Source of the DNA: Blautia sp.
GTDB taxonomy: Bacteria > Bacillota > Clostridia > Lachnospirales > Lachnospiraceae
Assembly: GCA_017515325.1 (NCBI GenBank)
Contig: JAFWGA010000018.1
Span: 62,001-126,000 of the forward strand
Length of the DNA stretch: 64,000 nucleotides
Direction of reading: 5' to 3'
Shown: in pieces, positions 34,990-42,708 of the stretch
Layout: every line of letters starts with the position of its first letter
Numbering within the stretch: the first letter of the stretch is position 1
Made by a program: the position numbers and the translations under genes
The notes under the pieces: model-generated
Told to the model about the DNA's origin: nothing
The model's input: only the letters and a program-made list of their open reading frames with translations
Database searches by the model: none

Positions 34990-35727
34990 ATGAAAAACCT
35001 TCTCGATTCGCATACCCATACCCTGGCCAGCGGTCATGCTTATAACACCATCACGGAGATGGTTCAGGCAGCGTCCCGGAAGGGCTTGTCTTTGCTCGCC
35101 ATTACCGAGCACGCAGAGATGATGCCCGGCAGCTGTAATAATATTTATTTTCAGAATCTGAAGGTCCTACCCCACAGGATGGCAGGGATTGAAGTCCTGT
35201 ATGGAGTGGAGGCGAATATTATGAACTACGCGGGGGAGCTCGATGTCCCGGAACGGATTCTTTCCCAGCTGGATGTGGTGATCGCCAGCCTGCATCTGCC
35301 TTGTATAAAGCCGGGAACCAGGGAGGTCAATACGCAGGCGGTGCTTCGTGCGATTGAGAATCCTCTTGTGGATATCATTGGTCACCCGGATGACGGAAGA
35401 TATCCACTGGACTATGAAAAGATTGTATCAGCAGCCAGGGAGCATCACGTTCTTCTGGAGCTGAACAATCATTCCCTGGATCCTTCCTGTGCCCGGGAGA
35501 ATACCTGGGAGAATGTCCAGATTATGCTGAAGCTTTGTCGGGAGTACGGTGTATCCATTATTATGGACAGTGACGCCCACTGGTGTGAAGATATTGCGGA
35601 CTGCAGATATTCGCTTCCCCTGCTTCAGGAGCTGGACTTTCCTATGGAGCTGGTGGTAAACCGGTCTGTCGAGCTGTATAAGTCTTATCTGCATCGGTTT
35701 TCAGCAAGGCGTCGCAGTGACGCTTAG
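34990..35727 (+). CDS. PHP-domain phosphoesterase (YcdX-like)
   Basis: This 245-residue protein is a member of the PHP metal-dependent phosphoesterases. Metal-binding motifs are DSHTHTLASGHAYNT, ITEHAEMMPG, GVEANI, SLHLP, IGHPDDGRYP and MDSDAHW. It is close to E. coli YcdX, whose physiological substrate is not firmly known. The start is ATG 34990 (or GTG 34987); no clear ribosome binding site is seen. It lies ten bases after the phosphofructokinase stop, so translation may be coupled. Its 3' end is 17 bases from the ddh start. Confidence 0.88.
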   Translation: MKNLLDSHTHTLASGHAYNTITEMVQAASRKGLSLLAITEHAEMMPGSCNNIYFQNLKVLPHRMAGIEVLYGVEANIMNYAGELDVPERILSQLDVVIASLHLPCIKPGTREVNTQAVLRAIENPLVDIIGHPDDGRYPLDYEKIVSAAREHHVLLELNNHSLDPSCARENTWENVQIMLKLCREYGVSIIMDSDAHWCEDIADCRYSLPLLQELDFPMELVVNRSVELYKSYLHRFSARRRSDA

Positions 35728-35743
35728 AAAGGATGATAGCCCT

Positions 35744-36730
35744 ATGGCAATCAGAATTGGTATCAATGGTTACGGAAATTTGGGCCGCGGCGTTGAACTG
35801 GCTGTTAAGGAAGCACCGGATATGGAGCTGGCAGCTGTCTTTACCCGTCGCGATCCCTCCCGTGTCAGTATATTGACGGAAGGGGTGCCGGTGGTTCCGG
35901 CAGAGGAACTGCTGTCCTGGAAGGACAGGATTGACGTCCTCATCCTCTGTGGAGGAAGCGCGACGGACCTTCCTCGCCAGACTCCTGAGTGTGCGGCTTC
36001 CTTTACCTGCATCGACAGCTTTGACACACATGCCAGGATACCGGAGCATTTCCGGGCAGTGGATGCCGCAGCAAAGGCTGCGGGCAAAGTGGCTGTCATT
36101 TCAGTGGGATGGGATCCGGGCATGTTCTCCCTGAACCGTGTCTATGCCAATGCCATTTTGCCGGACGGGAAGGACTATACCTTCTGGGGAAAGGGTGTCA
36201 GCCAGGGGCATTCGGATGCGGTACGCCGGATCAAGGGGGTAAAAAATGCCAAGCAGTATACTATCCCTGTGGAAGAAGCCCTTGAGAAGGTGCGCTCCGG
36301 ACAGAACCCGGAACTTTCCACCCGCCAGAAGCATCTGAGGGAATGCTTTGTGGTGCTCGAAGAGGGAGCTGATCCGGCTGCAGTGGAAAAAGAGATCAAG
36401 GAGATGCCCAACTACTTCGCGGATTACGATACCACAGTGAATTTCATTTCCGATGAAGAGTTTCAGAGGGACCACAGCGGCATGGCTCACGGTGGCTTTG
36501 TCTTCCGCTCCGGCAAAACCGGTGTAAACAAGGAACACAGCCATATCATCGAGTACAGCCTGAAGCTGGATTCCAATCCGGAGTTCACCACCAGTGTGCT
36601 GACGGCCTTTGCCAGAGCTGCCTTCCGCCTGCAGAAGGAAGGAAAGAGCGGCTGCTTTACGGTTCTGGATATTCCGCCGGCATATCTTTCGGTTCAGTCC
36701 GGGGAGGAGCTCAGGGCGCATCTGCTGTAA
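35744..36730 (+). CDS. ddh: meso-Diaminopimelate dehydrogenase
   Basis: Ddh makes meso-diaminopimelate in one NADPH-dependent step from tetrahydrodipicolinate, for lysine and peptidoglycan. The 328-residue length is typical. The N-terminal nucleotide-binding motif is GINGYGNLGRG, and substrate-domain landmarks are SVGWDPGMFSLNR, WGKGVSQGHSDAVRRIKGV and MAHGGFVFRSG. ATG at 35744 follows AAAGGA. A strong terminator follows. Having Ddh means the cell need not use the longer succinylase or aminotransferase routes, though those may be elsewhere. Confidence 0.96.
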   Translation: MAIRIGINGYGNLGRGVELAVKEAPDMELAAVFTRRDPSRVSILTEGVPVVPAEELLSWKDRIDVLILCGGSATDLPRQTPECAASFTCIDSFDTHARIPEHFRAVDAAAKAAGKVAVISVGWDPGMFSLNRVYANAILPDGKDYTFWGKGVSQGHSDAVRRIKGVKNAKQYTIPVEEALEKVRSGQNPELSTRQKHLRECFVVLEEGADPAAVEKEIKEMPNYFADYDTTVNFISDEEFQRDHSGMAHGGFVFRSGKTGVNKEHSHIIEYSLKLDSNPEFTTSVLTAFARAAFRLQKEGKSGCFTVLDIPPAYLSVQSGEELRAHLL

Positions 36731-36800
36731 AGGAAATTACAAATCATTTATGGAGCCGGCTGCGGAGCCAAAAGGCTTTGGCAATGACCGGTTAATCGTG

Positions 36801-36853
36801 TGCCACTCTGGACAGAGGATTCTCGGATCCTCCTTCCAGGGTGGCAAGTTTTT
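36801..36853 (+). terminator. Terminator of ddh
   Basis: TGCCAC...CTGG pairs with CCAG...GTGGCA, with inner GAGGAT / ATCCTC, followed by AGTTTTTA. Confidence 0.85.
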
Positions 36854-36876
36854 ACAGAAATGGAAGGTTAATGTGA

Positions 36877-38505
36877 ATGGCATGGTATGAAGAAGCTGTT
36901 TTCTACCATATATACCCACTGGGTCTGACGGGTGCGCCGGCCCACAACGATTATGCTGAACCGGTCCACCGCCTGCGGACCCTGTTTCCCTGGATTGACC
37001 ATATCCGGGAGATCGGCTGTACGGCTTTGTATATCGGCCCCCTGTTTGAATCGGTGGGACATGGCTATGAGACGACAGATTATCGGAAGCTGGATTCCCG
37101 TCTGGGCGACAATCAGGATCTGACGGACTTTGTCAGGGCATGCCATGAAAAAGGAATCCGGGTCATTCTGGACGGTGTATTTAATCATACCGGCAGGGAT
37201 TTTTTTGCCTTCAGAGATATCCAGAAAAACCGGGAAAATTCGCCCTACAAAGACTGGTACTGTAACGTCAATTTCTGGGGAAATACAGAATACAATGACG
37301 GCTTTTCCTATGACAACTGGGGCGGATATAATCTGCTGGTCAAGCTGAACCAGAGAAACCCCGAAGTCCGGGATTATATCTGTGATGTGATCCGTTTCTG
37401 GGTCAGCGAATTCGATATCGATGGGATTCGGCTTGACGCAGCGGATGTGCTTGACTTTGACTTTATGCGCTGTCTTCGGGGAGTGGCAAATACGGTCAAG
37501 CAGGATTTCTGGCTGATGGGAGAGGTGATCCACGGAGAATATTCCAGGTGGGTCAATGACCAGATGCTGCACTGCGTTACAAATTACCATCTCCACAAAG
37601 CACTGTACTCAGGTCATAATGACCACAATTACTTTGAGATTGCCCATACCGTCAAGAGACTGTATGACATGGGCGGGAACAGACCGGAGGGGTTGAAGCT
37701 TTATAACTTTACGGACAACCATGACGTGGAGCGGATCTATACCAAGCTGAACAATAAAGCCCACTTTGTGCCGGTTCATATCCTTTTGTATACCCTTCCG
37801 GGGGTTCCTTCGATCTACTACGGGTCAGAATTCGGCATAGAAGGAAAAAAGGAGAGGCATACGGATGCGCCTTTGCGTCCGGCTCTTAACCTGGAGGATT
37901 TTCAGGATGCGATCAGGAAAAATCCTTGTACTGTTCTGATCGCAGCTCTGGGCAAAATGAGGCAGGAGGAGCCGGCCCTGTCCTACGGACATTACCGGGA
38001 GCTTTCCCTGACCACCAGACAGTATGCCTTTGCCCGCCGGCTGGAAGGCCGGGATGTGGTGATCATGGTGAATAATGATGACGGTCAGGCTCATTTTGAC
38101 CTTCCGGCAGATGACGGCAGCTATACCGGCGTCCTCTCAGGACTGACCATTCAGGTCCGGGATGGAAGGCTGCGTGCAGATATCCCCGGGAATTACGGCG
38201 AGGTGTGGATTCCCGAAGGAAAGCACTCAGAGGAAGGCCTTCGACTTCAGGAGATGTCGGCAGCCCAGTCTGCAACGGAAAAAAAGGAGACTTCGGATGA
38301 AGAGTCTGAGGATGAAGCCTATGTTCAGCCTGTGAATCCTGACGGCAGCCCTAAAGCCTATGAGGAAATGAGTATAGAAGAGCTTCAGCAGGAGATCCTG
38401 GAAAAGCTGCGCCGCAACGGACCGGTGACCGATCAGATGAGAAGGGAAGTCAGGGTAAACACCCATCGTGGTTCCCTCCTGAACTGGGTAAAGAGCTTTC
38501 GGTAG
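36877..38505 (+). CDS. GH13 alpha-amylase-family glycosidase with C-terminal extension
   Basis: This 542-residue cytoplasmic protein has no signal peptide. The GH13 conserved regions are VILDGVFNHTG, the nucleophile Asp in DGIRLDAADV, the acid/base Glu in LMGEVIHGEY, and FTDNHDVERI. It should act on maltodextrin-like alpha-glucans, or transfer their glycosyl groups. After the catalytic barrel a C-terminal beta domain ends near 460. An acidic linker (SDEESEDEAY) and a helical tail ending NTHRGSLLNWVKSFR follow, which the core family does not need. GGAAGG lies upstream of the ATG. The substrate is not assigned. Confidence 0.9.
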   Translation: MAWYEEAVFYHIYPLGLTGAPAHNDYAEPVHRLRTLFPWIDHIREIGCTALYIGPLFESVGHGYETTDYRKLDSRLGDNQDLTDFVRACHEKGIRVILDGVFNHTGRDFFAFRDIQKNRENSPYKDWYCNVNFWGNTEYNDGFSYDNWGGYNLLVKLNQRNPEVRDYICDVIRFWVSEFDIDGIRLDAADVLDFDFMRCLRGVANTVKQDFWLMGEVIHGEYSRWVNDQMLHCVTNYHLHKALYSGHNDHNYFEIAHTVKRLYDMGGNRPEGLKLYNFTDNHDVERIYTKLNNKAHFVPVHILLYTLPGVPSIYYGSEFGIEGKKERHTDAPLRPALNLEDFQDAIRKNPCTVLIAALGKMRQEEPALSYGHYRELSLTTRQYAFARRLEGRDVVIMVNNDDGQAHFDLPADDGSYTGVLSGLTIQVRDGRLRADIPGNYGEVWIPEGKHSEEGLRLQEMSAAQSATEKKETSDEESEDEAYVQPVNPDGSPKAYEEMSIEELQQEILEKLRRNGPVTDQMRREVRVNTHRGSLLNWVKSFR

Positions 38506-38546
38506 GATGAACCGGCAATATAAAAAGGTAAGTGAGGGATGTCGGT

Positions 38547-39248
38547 ATGGCTGACAATTTTGCGAAATTGAACAGAACCCTGATCAGCAGCCAGGTTGAA
38601 GATCAGATGATGGACTATCTGTTTCGGGAGTGCAGTATCGGCGATAAGCTGCCGAATGAATTTGAGTTGGCCAGACGCTTTGGAACAAGTCGAACGACAA
38701 TACGGGAGATCATGAAGAGCCTGGCCGCCCAAGGGCTTGTTGAGATAAAGCATGGTTCAGGGACATATGTGCTGGCGACATCCCCTGTCATATCAGATCC
38801 CTTGAATCTGTCCGGAAGAAAGGATAAATACAGGCTGGCTCTGGAACTCTTTGATGTTCGCCTGATGCTTGAGCCGGAAATCGCAGCAAAGGCGGCTGAG
38901 GACAGGACAGACGTTCAGGCTGAAGAGGTTATGAAATACTGCGAGGAAGTGGAACAACTGTATACCAGCGGGATGGATCACGCAAAAAAAGACATTGCAT
39001 TTCATACCAGTATTGCCAGGTGCTCCGGGAATATGGTTGTCCAGACCCTTGTTCCCATTATCCAGTCAGCCGTTGTTACCTTTTGTAATGTTACGGAGAG
39101 AAAGCTGATGAATGAGACGATATATACCCACAAGGCGATTGCAAAAGCCATCTATTATCGTGATCCGATCGGGGCCAGATGTTCCATGACGGCTCATCTG
39201 TCGGTGAACCGGGATTTGATTCAGGATTTGATCCGAGAAAGACAGTGA
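38547..39248 (+). CDS. FadR-subfamily GntR transcriptional regulator
   Basis: This 233-residue regulator has an N-terminal winged helix (LPNEFELARRFGTSRTTIRE, then GLVEIKHGSGTYV) and a C-terminal all-helical FCD domain. FCD landmarks are FDVRLMLEPEIAAKAAE, DIAFHTSIARCSGN and THKAIAKAIYYRD, with the usual metal-binding His positions. It sits directly before a GntP permease and an IlvD/Edd dehydratase, so it probably senses a sugar acid or its derivative. ATG at 38547 follows GAGGGA. The dyad at 39372-39396 is a candidate operator. Confidence 0.9.
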   Translation: MADNFAKLNRTLISSQVEDQMMDYLFRECSIGDKLPNEFELARRFGTSRTTIREIMKSLAAQGLVEIKHGSGTYVLATSPVISDPLNLSGRKDKYRLALELFDVRLMLEPEIAAKAAEDRTDVQAEEVMKYCEEVEQLYTSGMDHAKKDIAFHTSIARCSGNMVVQTLVPIIQSAVVTFCNVTERKLMNETIYTHKAIAKAIYYRDPIGARCSMTAHLSVNRDLIQDLIRERQ

Positions 39249-39371
39249 CACAAGTCATAGGATCACTTTTGGCTTATATTCTGAAATGTTGTGCAATATG
39301 TCTTTTGGGTTCCGGGGAAATACCCGTGTCCATTTTTGCTTTGGCAGAGGTTTTTGTGCATAAAGCGAAAA

Positions 39372-39396
39372 AAGTCATTCGAGTTTCAAACGACTT
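39372..39396. promoter_or_regulatory. Candidate FadR/GntR operator (25-bp dyad)
   Basis: The left half AAGTCnTTnGA mirrors the right half TCnAAnGACTT, with 17 of 25 symmetric positions counted. The right end overlaps the -35 of the permease promoter, the classical repressor position. Confidence 0.6.
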
Positions 39397-39423
39397 GTAT
39401 CGTGACCTGATAGTATATATAGT
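39395..39423 (+). promoter_or_regulatory. Promoter of the GntP permease gene
   Basis: The -35 TTGTAT (39395-39400) and -10 TATAGT (39418-39423) are separated by 17 bases. Confidence 0.72.
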
Positions 39424-39465
39424 ATCCATAAAGACAGATACAGTCTTTGTTGCTTAAGTTCAGGC

Positions 39466-39498
39466 GTAACTGCGAAGCAAAGAGTGCTGAGCTGTTAC
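39466..39498 (+). repeat. R4 repeat in the permease leader
   Basis: It is 29/33 identical to 17263-17295 and can form AGCA / TGCT within GTAAC / GTTAC. It lies 28 bases before the permease ATG, after the expected transcription start. Confidence 0.75.
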
Positions 39499-39525
39499 GT
39501 GCAGGTTTATGCAAAAGGAGGAAAA

Positions 39526-40875
39526 ATGGATACAATGGCATTGAATCCCACCCGTTTGGCTCTGGCAGCAATTATCGGCCTGGTCCTGCTGCTGCTGCTC
39601 ATTATCAAGTTTCATGTTCACGCGATGATTTCAATTCTGGTAGGCGCTTTAACGATCGGATTGGTCGCTGGAATGCCGCTGTCAGACGTAATCGGAGCGG
39701 TAAATGACGGAATCGGAAACACCTTAAAGGGTATCGCTCTGCTGGTTGGCCTTGGCTCTATGTTCGGAGCGATTCTGGAATTATCCGGCGGTGCTCAGAC
39801 CCTGGCAGTTACAATGGTGAGGAAATTTGGTGATGAGAAAGCCGCCTGGGCGCTTGGCCTTACCGGTCTGGTAGTTTCCATCCCTGTTTTCTTCGACGCT
39901 GGTCTGATTATCCTGATCCCATTGGCCTTCTCATTGGCAAAGAGGGCGAAGAAATCAACTCTCTTCTATGCTATTCCGCTTTTGGCCGGTCTCGCCGTCG
40001 GACATGCATTTATTCCCCCCACACCTGGTCCCGTACTTGTGGCAAATATGCTGGGAGTAGATCTTGGCTTTGTTATTCTGGTGGGTATCTTCTGCGGTTT
40101 CTTCTCCATGGTTATTGCCGGTCCCATCTGGGGCAAATACGTCGGTGGGAAATATATGGTTGATGTTCCGGCAACATATGACCAGCCGGATATCGATGAG
40201 TCAAAGCTTCCCAAGTTCAGTACCATTGCCAGCATCATTCTGATTCCTTTGCTTCTGATTATTCTGAAGTCAGTTGCCGGCGTCATTCCGGCCCTGTCTG
40301 GAGCGATGCCTGTGCTGAACTTTTTCGGCGAACCCTTCGTTGCTCTGCTGATTGCGACAATCGTAGCCATGTATCTGCTTGGGACCAGGAACGGCTATAC
40401 CAATGTCGAGCTGGAAAAGGTCATGACCAAGTCTCTGGAGCCTACCGGACTGATCCTTCTGGTTACTGCCTGCGGCGGCGTCCTCAGATATATGCTTCAG
40501 TATTCCGGTATCGGCGATATCATTGGTAATGTTACCGGTTCCTTACATTTGCCGGTTGTTGTGGTTGCCTTTATTATCGCGGCTTTGGTTCGTGTCTGTG
40601 TTGGCTCCGCAACGGTAGCTATGACTATGGCTGCAGGAATCGTGGCGGCTCTTCCGGCTGTTCAGGGATTGTCACCTCTGTATCTGGCCTGTACGACAGC
40701 AGCGGTAGCCGGCGGTGCGACCGTTCTTTCCCACTTTAACGATTCCGGCTTCTGGCTGGTCAAATCCCTGATCGGACTGGATGAAAAGACAACCCTGAAG
40801 ACATGGACTATTATGGAAACATTGGTTGGCGGGGTCGGTTTTATTGTAGCGCTGATCATTTCCATGTTTGCGTAA
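39526..40875 (+). CDS. GntP-family gluconate/sugar-acid permease
   Basis: GntP proteins are proton symporters for gluconate and related acids. The 449-residue protein is highly hydrophobic, with about 12 to 14 membrane segments. Family motifs are GLGSMFGAILELSGGAQ, IPVFFDAGLIIL, HAFIPPTPGPV and ATVLSHFNDSGFW. AAAGGAGG lies before the ATG at 39526. It is followed 46 bases later by an IlvD/Edd dehydratase and preceded by a FadR-type regulator, so a sugar acid is the likely cargo. The exact acid is unknown. Confidence 0.93.
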   Translation: MDTMALNPTRLALAAIIGLVLLLLLIIKFHVHAMISILVGALTIGLVAGMPLSDVIGAVNDGIGNTLKGIALLVGLGSMFGAILELSGGAQTLAVTMVRKFGDEKAAWALGLTGLVVSIPVFFDAGLIILIPLAFSLAKRAKKSTLFYAIPLLAGLAVGHAFIPPTPGPVLVANMLGVDLGFVILVGIFCGFFSMVIAGPIWGKYVGGKYMVDVPATYDQPDIDESKLPKFSTIASIILIPLLLIILKSVAGVIPALSGAMPVLNFFGEPFVALLIATIVAMYLLGTRNGYTNVELEKVMTKSLEPTGLILLVTACGGVLRYMLQYSGIGDIIGNVTGSLHLPVVVVAFIIAALVRVCVGSATVAMTMAAGIVAALPAVQGLSPLYLACTTAAVAGGATVLSHFNDSGFWLVKSLIGLDEKTTLKTWTIMETLVGGVGFIVALIISMFA

Positions 40876-40921
40876 AGATTGAGTTAACGGAAAAACTGCA
40901 CGATGTGAGGAGGTCGTTTCC

Positions 40922-42670
40922 ATGAGTTTAGTCAGTCAGAAAATGAGAACACTGGCACCGGAGCTGGACCCGCTGCGGATCGGGACAGGCTGGAAGCCGG
41001 AGGATCTTTCCAAGCCCCAGATCTTTATCGAGAGTACCTTTGGCGATTCCCACCCCGGCAGCGGGCACCTGGACAAGCTGGTGGAAAAGGTCCGTGAGGG
41101 TGTCAGCGACGCAGGAGGACATGGAGCCAGATATTTTACCACAGATATGTGCGATGGAGAAAGCCAGGGTACAGATGGGATCAATTTTTCCCTTGCCAGT
41201 CGTGAAATGATCGCCAATATGATCGAGATCCAGGAGAATGCCACTCCCTTCGATGCCGGCGTATTTCTGGCCAGCTGCGATAAGGGCTGTCCGGGAAACC
41301 TGATGGGCATGATGCGTGTGGATATCCCTGCCCTGTTTGTGGCGGGAGGTACCATGAATGCAGGACCGGATATGCTGACTCTGGAGCAGCTTGGCATGTA
41401 CAGTGCCAGATACGAGAGGGGAGAGATCGGTGAGGACAGGCTGCTGTGGGCAAAGCACAATGCCTGCCCATCCTGTGGCGCCTGTTCCTTTATCGGAACG
41501 GCTTCCACCATGCAGATCATGGCAGAGGCCTTGGGTTTATCCCTTCCTGGCTCAGCTCTGATGCCGGCCACCAGTCCTGATCTGTTGGATTATGCCTATC
41601 GATCCGGAAAGCGTGCCGTCGAAATCGCGGGGGATGAGACCATGAAGCCCTCGGCCCTACTTTCCATGAAGAGCTTCGAAAACGCGATCATGGTGCATGC
41701 GGCTATTTCCGGTTCCACCAATACCCTCCTGCATCTTCCGGCCATCGCTCATGAGCTGGGCTTTGAGATTACCGGGGATACCTTTGACAGACTGCATCGC
41801 GGGGCTCATTATCTTCTCGACGTGCGTCCGGCAGGAAGATGGCCGGCAGAGGTCTTCTATTATGCCGGTGGTGTCCCCGCTATCATGGAAGAGATTAAGG
41901 ATGTTCTGCATCTGGATGTCATGACTGTCACGGGCAGAACCCTGGGGGAGAACCTGGCAGAGCTCAGGGAAAATGGCTTTTATGAGAAATGTCAGAAATG
42001 GCTGGATGAATTTAATGTCCGCTATGGAACCAATGTGACGAAAACAGATATTATCCGTCCCTATGACAAGGCCATAGGGACGGAGGGATCCATCGCTATC
42101 CTGAAGGGAAACCTGGCTCCCGAGGGTGCTGTCATCAAGCACACAGCCTGCCCCAGGGAAATGTATCAGGCAGTGCTGAGAGCCCGTCCCTTCGATTCCG
42201 AGGAGGAATGTCTGGAGGCTGTGCTGCATCATAAGGTGGAAAAGGGAGATGCCGTCTTTATCCGCTATGAAGGACCCAAGGGAAGCGGTATGCCGGAAAT
42301 GTTCTATACCTCGGAAGCCATCAGCTCTGACAAGGAGCTGGGCAAGGCTATCGCCCTGATCACAGACGGCCGTTTTTCCGGCGCCTCCACAGGGCCGGTG
42401 ATCGGTCACTGCTCCCCGGAAGCCGCCAGCGGCGGCCCCATCGCTTTGGTAGAGGAGGGCGATCTGATTGAGCTGGACGTCTTTGCCAGAAAGCTGAATA
42501 TCATTGGGGTGAAGGGAGAAAAGAAAACGCCGGAGGAGATGGATCAGATCCTTAAGGAGCGCAGAGCTGCCTGGCAGCCCAAGCCCCGACGCTATAAAAG
42601 AGGAGCCCTGCGGCTCTTCTCTGACCACGCCGTAAGTCCCATGCGTGGGGCCTGGTTAGACTTTGAGTAA
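40922..42670 (+). CDS. IlvD/Edd-family dehydratase, probably for a sugar acid
   Basis: This 582-residue Fe-S dehydratase shows the cluster cysteines in CDKGCPG and CPSCGACSF, plus TDMCDGESQGTDG and SGSTNTLLHL. The family includes dihydroxy-acid dehydratase (branched-chain amino acids), 6-phosphogluconate dehydratase and aldonic-acid dehydratases. Context with a GntP permease and FadR regulator favours an aldonic or similar sugar acid over the biosynthetic role. ilvB, ilvC and leu genes are absent. TGAGGAGG lies before the ATG. No aldolase or kinase for a 2-keto-3-deoxy acid is in this cluster. Confidence 0.88.
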   Translation: MSLVSQKMRTLAPELDPLRIGTGWKPEDLSKPQIFIESTFGDSHPGSGHLDKLVEKVREGVSDAGGHGARYFTTDMCDGESQGTDGINFSLASREMIANMIEIQENATPFDAGVFLASCDKGCPGNLMGMMRVDIPALFVAGGTMNAGPDMLTLEQLGMYSARYERGEIGEDRLLWAKHNACPSCGACSFIGTASTMQIMAEALGLSLPGSALMPATSPDLLDYAYRSGKRAVEIAGDETMKPSALLSMKSFENAIMVHAAISGSTNTLLHLPAIAHELGFEITGDTFDRLHRGAHYLLDVRPAGRWPAEVFYYAGGVPAIMEEIKDVLHLDVMTVTGRTLGENLAELRENGFYEKCQKWLDEFNVRYGTNVTKTDIIRPYDKAIGTEGSIAILKGNLAPEGAVIKHTACPREMYQAVLRARPFDSEEECLEAVLHHKVEKGDAVFIRYEGPKGSGMPEMFYTSEAISSDKELGKAIALITDGRFSGASTGPVIGHCSPEAASGGPIALVEEGDLIELDVFARKLNIIGVKGEKKTPEEMDQILKERRAAWQPKPRRYKRGALRLFSDHAVSPMRGAWLDFE

Positions 42671-42708
42671 AAGGTTACCCTGTCTCTGAAACGCAGGCAG
42701 GCCAGTCG

